Origin: Agromyces sp. Leaf222
GTDB lineage: Bacteria > Actinomycetota > Actinomycetes > Actinomycetales > Microbacteriaceae
Direction of reading: 5' to 3'
DNA: 64,000 nt
Assembly: GCF_001421565.1 (NCBI RefSeq)
Contig: NZ_LMKQ01000002.1
Coordinates: 372,001-436,000 of the forward strand
A model generated the notes under the pieces. It was not told the DNA's origin. It saw only the letters and a list, made by a program, of their open reading frames with translations, and did no database searches. Numbering within the stretch: position 1 is the first letter of the stretch; each line of letters opens with the position of its first letter. A program made the position numbers and the translations under genes. Below are positions 33,879 through 40,759 of this stretch, piece after piece.

Positions 33879-34511
33879 ATGACCTCGAGGTGGGCCCGCG
33901 TCGCGCGCGGCGGCGTGATCGCCGCCTTCGCGACCTTCGTGGCCGCCCTCTCGCACACGGTCGGCGGCGGCTCGGCACCCGGAGCCCTGGCGATCGCCCT
34001 CTCGTTCGCGTTCTCGGCGCTGCTCTGCATCGCGGTCGTCGGCGCACGCCTCTCGCCCGCGCGCACGATCATCGCGGTCTCGATCACCCAGTTCGCCCTG
34101 CACGCGCTGTACTCGGTGCACGGGGCGTCGGGCGCGAACACGGCGGCCGGCACCGCTGCCGCCCACACGGCCGGTGCGCACCACCACACCGCCTTCGCGC
34201 TGCCGCTCGGCGCGGCATCCGCCTCACCGTTCTCCTACGACCTCTCGATGCTCGTGACCCACGTGGTCGCCGTCGCCGTCACGGTGCTCGCGATCCGTCG
34301 GGGCGACGCCGCCCTTCGCGCCGCGCTCGGTGCGGCCTCGCTCGTCGTGGCATCGGTGCTCCCGTCGATGCCCGTGCTCGAGGTGCGCGCACCGAAGGCC
34401 GCGATGGCTCGCGCCCGTGGCCGATTCGCCGCGCCGCGCGCGCTCGTCGGCCTGCTCCACCTCTCCTCGATGCGGCACCGCGGGCCGCCGCAGGGATTCG
34501 CCGCAGCCTGA
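33879..34511 (+). CDS. Membrane protein with His-rich loop (possible copper-related)
   Basis: A 210-residue protein with about four or five helices: GVIAAFATFVAALSHTVGGG, ALAIALSFAFSALLCIAVV, TIIAVSITQFALHALYSVHG and LVTHVVAVAVTVLAI. The extracytoplasmic loop AAAHTAGAHHHTAFALPLG holds a cluster of His residues, and His also occur inside helices, which suggests metal binding. No family is recognised. The next genes are YcnI and CopC, both copper-binding families, so a copper role is plausible (inference). Start ATG 33879 is set by TAGGCT 7 nt upstream. Confidence 0.6.
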   Translation: MTSRWARVARGGVIAAFATFVAALSHTVGGGSAPGALAIALSFAFSALLCIAVVGARLSPARTIIAVSITQFALHALYSVHGASGANTAAGTAAAHTAGAHHHTAFALPLGAASASPFSYDLSMLVTHVVAVAVTVLAIRRGDAALRAALGAASLVVASVLPSMPVLEVRAPKAAMARARGRFAAPRALVGLLHLSSMRHRGPPQGFAAA

Positions 34512-34650
34512 CGTCCCGACGTCCGGCCGCAACGCCCGAACCGAGTCGCACGATGCCTCCGCATCTGCTCGGTCGACGGCTCCGAATCACCTGTATCGCG
34601 CTGCGCCGAACATCGGCGTCGGCGCACCCCACGAAGAGGAAACCCCTGTC

Positions 34651-35331
34651 ATGACCTTCCGTACCGCCGCCATCACCACGTCCGCCCTCGTCGGAGGCGC
34701 CCTGCTCGCGCTCGGCGCGCCCCTCGCCGCGAGCGCCCACGTCACCGTGACCCCCAGCGACACCGCCGCGGGCAGCTACAGCGTGCTGACCTTCTCGGTC
34801 GGGCACGGCTGCGAGGGATCGCCGACGACGACCCTCACCGTCGACATCCCCGACGAGATCCAGTCGGTCACGCCCACCGTCAACCCGAACTGGACGATCG
34901 AGAAGGTCGCCGACGGCGAGCGCACGAGCCAGGTCGTCTACACGGCGGTCACGCCCCTCGTCGACGGCTACCGCGACACCATCGCCCTGCAGATGCCGCT
35001 GCCCGAGGACGGCGCGGGCACGACGCTCGAGTTCCCGGTGCTGCAGACCTGCGAGACCGGTGAGACGAACTGGAACCAGCCCGTCGTCTCGGGCGAGGAA
35101 GAGCCCGAGCACCCCGCGCCGAGCATCACGGTGACCGAGGCGGTCGCGGGCGGCCACCACGGCGGCTCGACCGACGAGGCGGCCGAGGGCGACGAGCACG
35201 AGGCGGATGCCGCGGCAGACGCGGATTCGAGCGACACCGTCGCCCGGGTGCTCGGCATCGGCGGCCTCGCGGTCGGCGTCGTCGGCATCGTGCTCGCGCT
35301 CGCGGCACGTCGCACCCGCAAGGACGCGTGA
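34651..35331 (+). CDS. YcnI family copper-binding membrane-anchored protein (DUF1775)
   Basis: A 226-residue protein. The signal peptide ends APLAASA, leaving a mature N-terminal His (HVTVTPSDTAAGSYSVLTFSVGHGCEGS), the copper ligand of the YcnI monohistidine brace. NPNWTIEK supplies the family tryptophan. The DUF1775 domain runs to about residue 160; a His/Glu/Asp-rich linker (GGHHGGSTDEAAEGDEHEADAA) follows, then one C-terminal helix with an RRTRK stop-transfer. It is thought to deliver Cu(II) at the outer membrane face. It ends in TGATG with the CopC start, so the two are co-translated. Confidence 0.9.
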   Translation: MTFRTAAITTSALVGGALLALGAPLAASAHVTVTPSDTAAGSYSVLTFSVGHGCEGSPTTTLTVDIPDEIQSVTPTVNPNWTIEKVADGERTSQVVYTAVTPLVDGYRDTIALQMPLPEDGAGTTLEFPVLQTCETGETNWNQPVVSGEEEPEHPAPSITVTEAVAGGHHGGSTDEAAEGDEHEADAAADADSSDTVARVLGIGGLAVGVVGIVLALAARRTRKDA

Positions 35332-35957
35332 TGCCGGCCCGGCGCCGCGCACGCGGCGCGCTCGGGGCAGCACTGCTCGTCGCGGCATCCGCTCTGCTCG
35401 TCGCGGTGCCGGCGATGTCGGCATCGGCGCACAACTCCGTCGTCTCCACGACCCCGGCCAAGGGCGAGGTCGTGACCGAGCAGCCCGGAAACGTCTCGTT
35501 GACGACGAACGATGCACTGCTCGATCTCGGCACGGGCGCCGCGCTGCTCGTGCAGGGGCCCGACGGGCTCTACTACGGCGACGGGTGCGCCGTGATCGAC
35601 GGTGCGACGGCCTCGGCCGCCGCCGACCTCGGCGAGGCCGGCACGTACACCGTGATCTGGCAGGTCGTCTCGACCGACGGCCACCCGATCTCGGGGGAGT
35701 GGACGTTCGACTGGCAGCCCGCCGAGGGCGCCGAGCTCGGCACCGGAACCGACGCCCCCGCCTGCGGCGGCGACGCGACCGGCGCGGCCGAGCCCGGCGC
35801 TGGTTCGTCGGGGTCGGACGACGCGTCCGATGCGGCCGACGACGGGGCGGATGCCGCGGCATCCGGTTCGACCGACCTGCTCTGGCTCGGGGCGGGCGTG
35901 CTCGTGGCCGTCGTCGCCGGCGTCGCGACCTGGCTCGTGGTGCGACGCAGGGACTGA
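35331..35957 (+). CDS. CopC domain copper-binding protein with C-terminal anchor
   Basis: A 208-residue protein. The signal peptide ends MSASA, leaving a mature N-terminal His (HNSVVSTTPAKGEVV), and VVSTDGHPISGEWTFDW supplies the second CopC histidine, so the canonical Cu(II) site is intact. The domain spans about residues 34-135; an acidic Ala/Asp/Gly/Ser linker and a terminal helix (WLGAGVLVAVVAGVATWLVVRRR) follow. It overlaps YcnI by one base (TGATG); GTG 35328 is an alternative start. No CopD partner is present, unlike many ycnI-copC-copD clusters. Confidence 0.9.
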   Translation: MPARRRARGALGAALLVAASALLVAVPAMSASAHNSVVSTTPAKGEVVTEQPGNVSLTTNDALLDLGTGAALLVQGPDGLYYGDGCAVIDGATASAAADLGEAGTYTVIWQVVSTDGHPISGEWTFDWQPAEGAELGTGTDAPACGGDATGAAEPGAGSSGSDDASDAADDGADAAASGSTDLLWLGAGVLVAVVAGVATWLVVRRRD

Positions 35958-36029
35958 GGCCGGGCGATCCGGCCGATGGCCTCGTCGCCGACCTGAGGAT
36001 GGATCGGCTCACCCGTCGGGGGTGCTCGT

Positions 36030-36035
36030 TACACT
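36030..36035 (+). promoter_or_regulatory. -10 element TACACT of leaderless recQ
   Basis: TACACT, 6 nt, then GTG 36042; it fixes the start and predicts a leaderless mRNA. Confidence 0.6.
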
Positions 36036-36041
36036 CGACGG

Positions 36042-38099
36042 GTGAGCCGGAACCCCGAACCTGACCCCTACGACGGCGTGCCCTGGCCGCTCGACGAGTT
36101 CGCCCCTCCGGCCGACGAGTGGGCGCCGCCCGCCGATGACGGCTGGGTTCCGCCCGAAGACGACGGCTTCCGCGGCGCACCTCGATCGGCTGCCGCGTCG
36201 ACACGCGCGTCGACGCCTGCCCGGCTCGCCCCGATCGACCCGCAGTCGGTGCGGGCCGCGCCCGCCCGGTTCGACAGCGCACACGAGGCGTTGCACACGG
36301 TCTTCGGGTACGACAGCTTCCGCGGCGAGCAGGCCGAGATCATCGCGCAGGTCGCCGGCGGCGGCGACGCGGTCGTGCTCATGCCCACGGGCGGCGGCAA
36401 GAGCCTCTGCTACCAGATCCCGTCGCTGCTTCGCGAGGGCACGGGCATCGTCGTCTCCCCGCTCATCGCGCTCATGCACGACCAGGTCGACGCGCTGCAG
36501 CGCAACGGCGTGCGCGCCGCCTACCTGAACTCCAGCCAGCAGTCCTTCGAACGTGCCGAGGTCGAGCGGGCGTATCTCGCGGGTGAGCTCGACCTGCTCT
36601 ACATCGCGCCCGAGCGCCTGAGCTCCGAGCCGGTCAAGCGGTTCCTGCAGCAGGGCACGGTCGCGCTGTTCGCGATCGACGAGGCGCACTGCGTCGCCCA
36701 GTGGGGTCACGACTTCAGGCCCGACTACCTCGCGCTGTCCGAGCTCAGCGAGCGCTGGCCCGACGTGCCGCGCATCGCCCTCACGGCGACCGCGACCGAG
36801 GCCACGCACCGCGAGATCACGACGCGACTCTCGCTCGAAGACGCCAGGCACTTCGTGTCGAGCTTCGACCGCCCGAACATCCAGTACCGCATCGCGCCCA
36901 AGTCGGAGGTGCGCAAGCAGCTCCTCGAGTTCGTGCGCAGCGAGGGCGTCGACGCCGAAGGCACGCCCGTCGCGGGCATCGTCTACGCGCTGTCGCGCGC
37001 GAGCACCGAGAAGATCGCGGGCTTCCTCGCCCAGAACGGCGTCAACGCCCTGCCGTACCATGCCGGTCTCGACGCCGGCGTGCGCCGCCGCACGCAAGAA
37101 CGGTTCCTCCGCGAAGACGGCGTGGTCGTCGTGGCGACCATCGCGTTCGGCATGGGCATCGACAAGCCCGACGTGCGCTTCGTCGCCCACGTCGACCTGC
37201 CGAAGTCGGTCGAGGGCTACTACCAGGAGACGGGGCGTGCCGGCCGCGACGGCCTGCCCGCCACGGCGTGGCTCGCCTACGGGCTGCAAGACGTGGTGCA
37301 GCAGCGCCGCATGATCGACGAGAGCCCCGGCGACCTCGCGCATCGGCGCCGTCTCGCGTCGCACCTCGACGCGATGCTCGCCCTGTGCGAGACCGTGCAG
37401 TGCCGCAGGCAGAACCTCCTCGCCTACTTCGGCCAGCCGAGCGAGGCATGCGGCAACTGCGACACCTGCCTCGAGCCGCCCGTCGCGCTCGACGGCACGG
37501 TGCCCGCGCAGAAGTTCATGTCGACGATCGTGCGACTCGAGCGTGAACGGCGTCAGCGTTACGGCGCGGGGCACCTCATCGACATCCTCCGCGGCAAGCA
37601 GACCCCGCGGGTCGGCCAGTACGGCCACGACACGCTCGCCACGTGGGGCATCGGCGCCGACGTGTCCGAGCAGCAGTGGCGCGGCATCGTGCGACAGCTG
37701 CTCGCGCAGGGACTGCTCGCGACCCACGGCGAGTACGGCACGCTCTCGGTCACCGACACGGGCAACGAGGTGCTTTCGGGCACGCGCACCGTCATGCTCC
37801 GAGCCGAGCCCGAACGCGCCGCCTCGCGGCGGGGCCCGAAGGCCGCGTCGGCCGCAGCCGATCTCAGCCCCGACGATGCCGAACTGTTCGAGGCGCTGCG
37901 CGCCTGGCGGGGCGCCGAGGCCCGCGAGCAGGGCGTGCCCGCGTACATCGTGTTCGGCGATGCCACGCTGCGCGCGGTCGCGACGGAGCGACCCCGTTCG
38001 GTCGCCGGGCTCGACGGCATCTCGGGCATCGGCGTGAAGAAGCGCGAGGCCTACGGCGACGCGCTCGTCGCCGTCGTCGACGCGCACCTGGCGCGCTAG
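36042..38099 (+). CDS. recQ: RecQ family ATP-dependent DNA helicase
   Basis: A 685-residue RecQ. Residues 1-65 are an unusual acidic extension with tandem WAPPADDG/WVPPEDDG-type motifs. The helicase core has Walker A MPTGGGKS (114-121), DEAHCVAQWGHDFRPDY (213-229, motif II and aromatic loop), LTATATEA and GRAGRDG. The RecQ zinc-binding cysteines occur in QCRRQNLLAYFGQ...ACGNCDTC. A winged helix and a C-terminal HRDC-like domain ending DGISGIGVKKREAYGDALVAVV complete it. It unwinds forks, gaps and recombination intermediates 3' to 5'. The GTG start is fixed by TACACT. Single gene. Confidence 0.95.
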   Translation: MSRNPEPDPYDGVPWPLDEFAPPADEWAPPADDGWVPPEDDGFRGAPRSAAASTRASTPARLAPIDPQSVRAAPARFDSAHEALHTVFGYDSFRGEQAEIIAQVAGGGDAVVLMPTGGGKSLCYQIPSLLREGTGIVVSPLIALMHDQVDALQRNGVRAAYLNSSQQSFERAEVERAYLAGELDLLYIAPERLSSEPVKRFLQQGTVALFAIDEAHCVAQWGHDFRPDYLALSELSERWPDVPRIALTATATEATHREITTRLSLEDARHFVSSFDRPNIQYRIAPKSEVRKQLLEFVRSEGVDAEGTPVAGIVYALSRASTEKIAGFLAQNGVNALPYHAGLDAGVRRRTQERFLREDGVVVVATIAFGMGIDKPDVRFVAHVDLPKSVEGYYQETGRAGRDGLPATAWLAYGLQDVVQQRRMIDESPGDLAHRRRLASHLDAMLALCETVQCRRQNLLAYFGQPSEACGNCDTCLEPPVALDGTVPAQKFMSTIVRLERERRQRYGAGHLIDILRGKQTPRVGQYGHDTLATWGIGADVSEQQWRGIVRQLLAQGLLATHGEYGTLSVTDTGNEVLSGTRTVMLRAEPERAASRRGPKAASAAADLSPDDAELFEALRAWRGAEAREQGVPAYIVFGDATLRAVATERPRSVAGLDGISGIGVKKREAYGDALVAVVDAHLAR

Positions 38100-38517
38100 C
38101 GCTGCGCTCTGCCGGGCGGGCGGCGAGCGGGCATCCGCACCGCACCCGCTCGTCGTGCGCTGGTGCGCGGGCATCCGCACCGAGCCCGCTCGTCGTGCGC
38201 TGGCCGGTGGCATCCCGATGCGCGACGCGCCCGATCCCGGCGGGACCGCGGCATCCGAATCATTCCTTCTCGTCTGGTATTTGATCTGATACAGTACCTA
38301 TCGAGATGAACAACAGGCGATGCCGAGACGGCAGGCGTCCTGACATCAGAAGACGGCGGCCCGAGTGCTGCAACACCCGAGCCGCCCACGCAACCGAGTC
38401 GTTCAGTGCGAAGCCGAACGCGAGACCAGTGCGCGCCGCCAGCGTACCGCCCAGCGCTGAACCGACTCCGAAGAGCCTGCCCGACCGGGTGGGCTCGACT
38501 GAGATCGGAGAAACCGC
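38100..38517. other. Gene-free region with a 40-bp-period repeat and an AT-rich promoter
   Basis: Two 36-bp copies (38128-38163 and 38168-38203, two mismatches) repeat with period 40. Near 38276-38298 an AT-rich segment (GGTATTTGATCTGATACAG then TACC) has interrupted GTAT/ATAC and GATA/TATC arms and contains TACAGT as a -10. A leader of about 220 nt to the ABC gene follows. A frame from ATG 38306 has poor codon usage and is probably not coding. Confidence 0.45.
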
Positions 38518-39603
38518 ATGCCCACCGCGACACCGGGGCTGGCCCTCGAGGCCAGGAACCTCGTCAAACGCTATCCGCAGGGCCGGCGCAAGCCGCCCGT
38601 CACCGCCCTCGACGGGCTGAGCTTCGGCGTCGAGGAGGGCACCGTGTTCGGGCTCCTCGGTCCGAACGGCGCCGGCAAGTCGACCACCGTGAAGATCCTC
38701 GCGACGCTCAGCGCGGCCGACTCGGGTGACGCGTTCGTCGCCGGCTTCGACGTTCGCGGCCGGGCGGCCGACGTGCGTCGGTCGATCGGCTTCGTCGCCC
38801 AGAAGCAGGTCTCCGACCCCATGGACACCGGCCTCGAGAACCTCGTGCTCGCCGGACAACTGCACGGCATGGGCACCCGCGATGCGAGGTCGCGGGCCGG
38901 TGACCTGCTCGATCGCTTCGGCCTCGCCGCTGCGGCGCGACGCCAGGTGAAGACCTACTCCGGCGGCATGGCCCGAAAGCTCGACGTCGCGATCGGGCTC
39001 ATGCATCACCCCGCCGTGCTCTTCCTCGACGAGCCGACCACCGGGCTCGACCCCGAGGCGCGCACCGAGATGTGGGCCGAGATCGAGCGCATGGCTGCCG
39101 ACGAACGCACCACGGTGCTGCTCACCACGCACTACCTCGAAGAGGCCGATCGCCTCGCCAGCCGTCTCGCGATCGTCGCGAACGGCCGGGTCGTGACCGA
39201 GGGCGAGCCGGAAGAGCTGAAGGCGGCGCTCCGCGGCGACGCCATCGTGCTCGAACTGCTCGACGCCGCCGATGTCGATGGCGCCCTGACGCTCATCGGG
39301 CGCAGCCCGGTGTTCCGCGACGTGGTGCGCGAGGGGCGCACCGTGCGGGCGCGCACCGACGAGGGCGGGCAGGCGCTGCCGCTCGCGCTCGCCATGCTCG
39401 ACGCCGAGCGGCTGCGGGTCGCGTCGGCGACCGTCGCGAGGCCGAGCCTCGATGACGTCTACCTCGCCCACACCGGGCGTTCCTTCTCGTCGGCGCACAG
39501 CGAGGGCTCGGCGACCGACCAGGCGACGCCCACGATCGACGGCCCCGCGACCGACGGCCCCGCGACCGACGGCCCCGCGACCGCAGAGGAGCGTGCAGCA
39601 TGA
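38518..39603 (+). CDS. ABC exporter ATP-binding protein, DrrA-type
   Basis: A 361-residue ABC ATPase. Walker A is GPNGAGKST (about residues 49-57), the signature YSGGMARKLDVAIGLM, Walker B AVLFLDEPTTGLDP, and the switch LLTTHYLEEADRLA. The ~100-residue C-terminal region is the DrrA-type extension. The last residues are a GPATD repeat encoded by a 15-bp DNA triplication. It pairs with the downstream ABC-2 permease (ATGA overlap) to export lipids, antibiotics or polyketide-like drugs; the substrate is not readable. No regulator is adjacent. Confidence 0.92.
   Translation: MPTATPGLALEARNLVKRYPQGRRKPPVTALDGLSFGVEEGTVFGLLGPNGAGKSTTVKILATLSAADSGDAFVAGFDVRGRAADVRRSIGFVAQKQVSDPMDTGLENLVLAGQLHGMGTRDARSRAGDLLDRFGLAAAARRQVKTYSGGMARKLDVAIGLMHHPAVLFLDEPTTGLDPEARTEMWAEIERMAADERTTVLLTTHYLEEADRLASRLAIVANGRVVTEGEPEELKAALRGDAIVLELLDAADVDGALTLIGRSPVFRDVVREGRTVRARTDEGGQALPLALAMLDAERLRVASATVARPSLDDVYLAHTGRSFSSAHSEGSATDQATPTIDGPATDGPATDGPATAEERAA
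39541..39585 (+). repeat. In-frame 15-bp triplication in the DrrA-type gene
   Basis: GGCCCCGCGACCGAC occurs at 39541-39555 and 39556-39570, and again at 39571-39585 with a final CGA-to-CGC change. It encodes GPATD three times near the C terminus. Confidence 0.8.
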
Positions 39604-40448
39604 CCGCCACGACCACCACGACACGCGCCGCCACGCGCGGCACGGCGTCACGTCCGTCGCGCGCGGGCACGGGATTCCTCCGACACACGGCGGTGCTGAC
39701 GCTCCGGCAGCTTCGCGCGGCGGTGCGGGTTCCGGCGTTCGTCGTCATGAACCTCGTGCAGCCGCTCATCTGGCTCCTGCTGTTCGGGCAGCTCTTCAAG
39801 TCGGTCGTCGAGATCCCGGGCTTCTCGGGCGGCGCCGACTACCTCGAGTTCCTCACGCCGGGCATCGTCGTGATGATGGCCCTGTTCGGCAGCGCGTGGG
39901 CCGGCACGTCGTTCATCGAGGACATGAACCGCGGCGTCATGGATCGCCTGCTCACCTCGCCGACGCATCGCGGCGCGCTCATGGTCGCCTCGCTCGTCTA
40001 CCAGGCGGTGCTCACGTTCGTGCAGACGCTCATCGTGCTGGGCGTCGCGTGGCTGCTCGGTGCGCGCTTCGACGGCGGACTCGCCGGCGTGCTCGTGCTG
40101 CTCGCGGCGGCGATGCTGCTCACCGCCGCGTTCTCGGCGCTCTCGAACGCGGCGGCGTTGCTCGCCCGCGACCAGAACATCCTGATCGGGCTCTCGCAGC
40201 TCATCACGATCCCGCTCATGTTCCTGAGTTCGGCGCTCATGGACACGTCGCTGTCGGCCGGCTGGGTCGCGGATGTCGCGCGCTTCAACCCGTTCGAATG
40301 GGCGGTCGTCGCCGGGCGCGAGGCGCTCCTCTCGGCCGATCCCGACTGGGCGAGCGTGTGGTCGCACCTCGGATACCTCGCGGCGTTCACGCTGGTGCTC
40401 GCCTGGCTCGCGACCCGCGCCTTCCGGGTCTACCAGCGCAGCGCGTAG
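39600..40448 (+). CDS. ABC-2 type permease, DrrB-like
   Basis: A 282-residue six-helix ABC-2 permease. The N terminus is basic, then LRQLRAAVRVPAFVVMNLVQPLIWLLLFGQLF, FLTPGIVVMMALFGSAWAGTSFIEDMNRGVMDRLLTSPTHRGALM (the conserved cytoplasmic coupling loop), and ITIPLMFLSSALMDTSLSAGWVADVARFNPFEW (C-terminal signature). It is coupled to the ATPase by a 4-nt overlap and forms a DrrAB-type exporter. A 15-bp-arm terminator (40490-40521) follows. Confidence 0.92.
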   Translation: MTATTTTTRAATRGTASRPSRAGTGFLRHTAVLTLRQLRAAVRVPAFVVMNLVQPLIWLLLFGQLFKSVVEIPGFSGGADYLEFLTPGIVVMMALFGSAWAGTSFIEDMNRGVMDRLLTSPTHRGALMVASLVYQAVLTFVQTLIVLGVAWLLGARFDGGLAGVLVLLAAAMLLTAAFSALSNAAALLARDQNILIGLSQLITIPLMFLSSALMDTSLSAGWVADVARFNPFEWAVVAGREALLSADPDWASVWSHLGYLAAFTLVLAWLATRAFRVYQRSA

Positions 40449-40489
40449 GGGCGAGGCGCGGACGGCACCGGTCGGTTCGCGACGGTTGC

Positions 40490-40521
40490 AGAGGCCACGG
40501 ACGTCAACGTCCGTGGCCTCT
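40490..40521 (+). terminator. Terminator of the DrrAB-type operon
   Basis: AGAGGCCACGGACGT (40490-40504) and ACGTCCGTGGCCTCT (40507-40521) are perfect 15-bp complements separated by CA, starting 41 nt after the permease stop. Confidence 0.8.
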
Positions 40522-40578
40522 CGGCGCTTCCGGTGCGAGCTCGATCGGGATCCCCCTGGGTGCGCGTGGGCGTCGTCC

Positions 40579-40609
40579 GGGCACCCCCGATCGTCGACCG
40601 GGGGTGCCC
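40579..40609. terminator. Second hairpin, insulating the GH5 promoter
   Basis: GGGCACCCCCG (40579-40589) and CGGGGGTGCCC (40599-40609) pair perfectly with a 9-nt loop just upstream of the GH5 operator. It is probably a backup terminator. Confidence 0.6.
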
Positions 40610-40613
40610 GGTA

Positions 40614-40683
40614 TTCTCGAAATGTTTACGTTACCGTAGCAGAAATGTTTGCGTTGACATTTCGAGAACGGCGCCCCTAACCT
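40614..40683 (+). promoter_or_regulatory. GH5 promoter with LacI-type sites and a 12-bp inverted repeat
   Basis: TTGACA (40654-40659), 18 bp, TAACCT (40678-40683) is a near-consensus promoter. TGTTTACGT and TGTTTGCGT lie in the sites 40622-40635 and 40645-40658. The arms TTCTCGAAATGT (40614-40625) and ACATTTCGAGAA (40657-40668) form a separate inverted repeat around both, overlapping the -35. Confidence 0.7.
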
Positions 40684-40759
40684 GACGACGTCAGGAGCCT
40701 GAGGCGGCATCTCGGGCGCAACAGGACGCCACGCACGGCAGAACAGAGAGGTTCGCAGA

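Noticed and set aside
30914..34189. A 1091-residue minus-strand frame opposite the nuclease/nucleotidase
   Set aside because: Arg/Asp/Glu/Val-biased shadow with no recognisable domain; the plus-strand gene has full motif support.
38128..38203. Tandem 40-bp repeat as a CRISPR or attachment site
   Set aside because: Only two copies with a 4-nt gap and no spacer diversity, integrase or cas gene; best viewed as a local duplication.
38306..38620. A 104-residue plus-strand frame just after the AT-rich promoter
   Set aside because: Many A/T-ending and rare codons, no domain, and overlap with the DrrA-type ATPase start; more likely its 5' leader.
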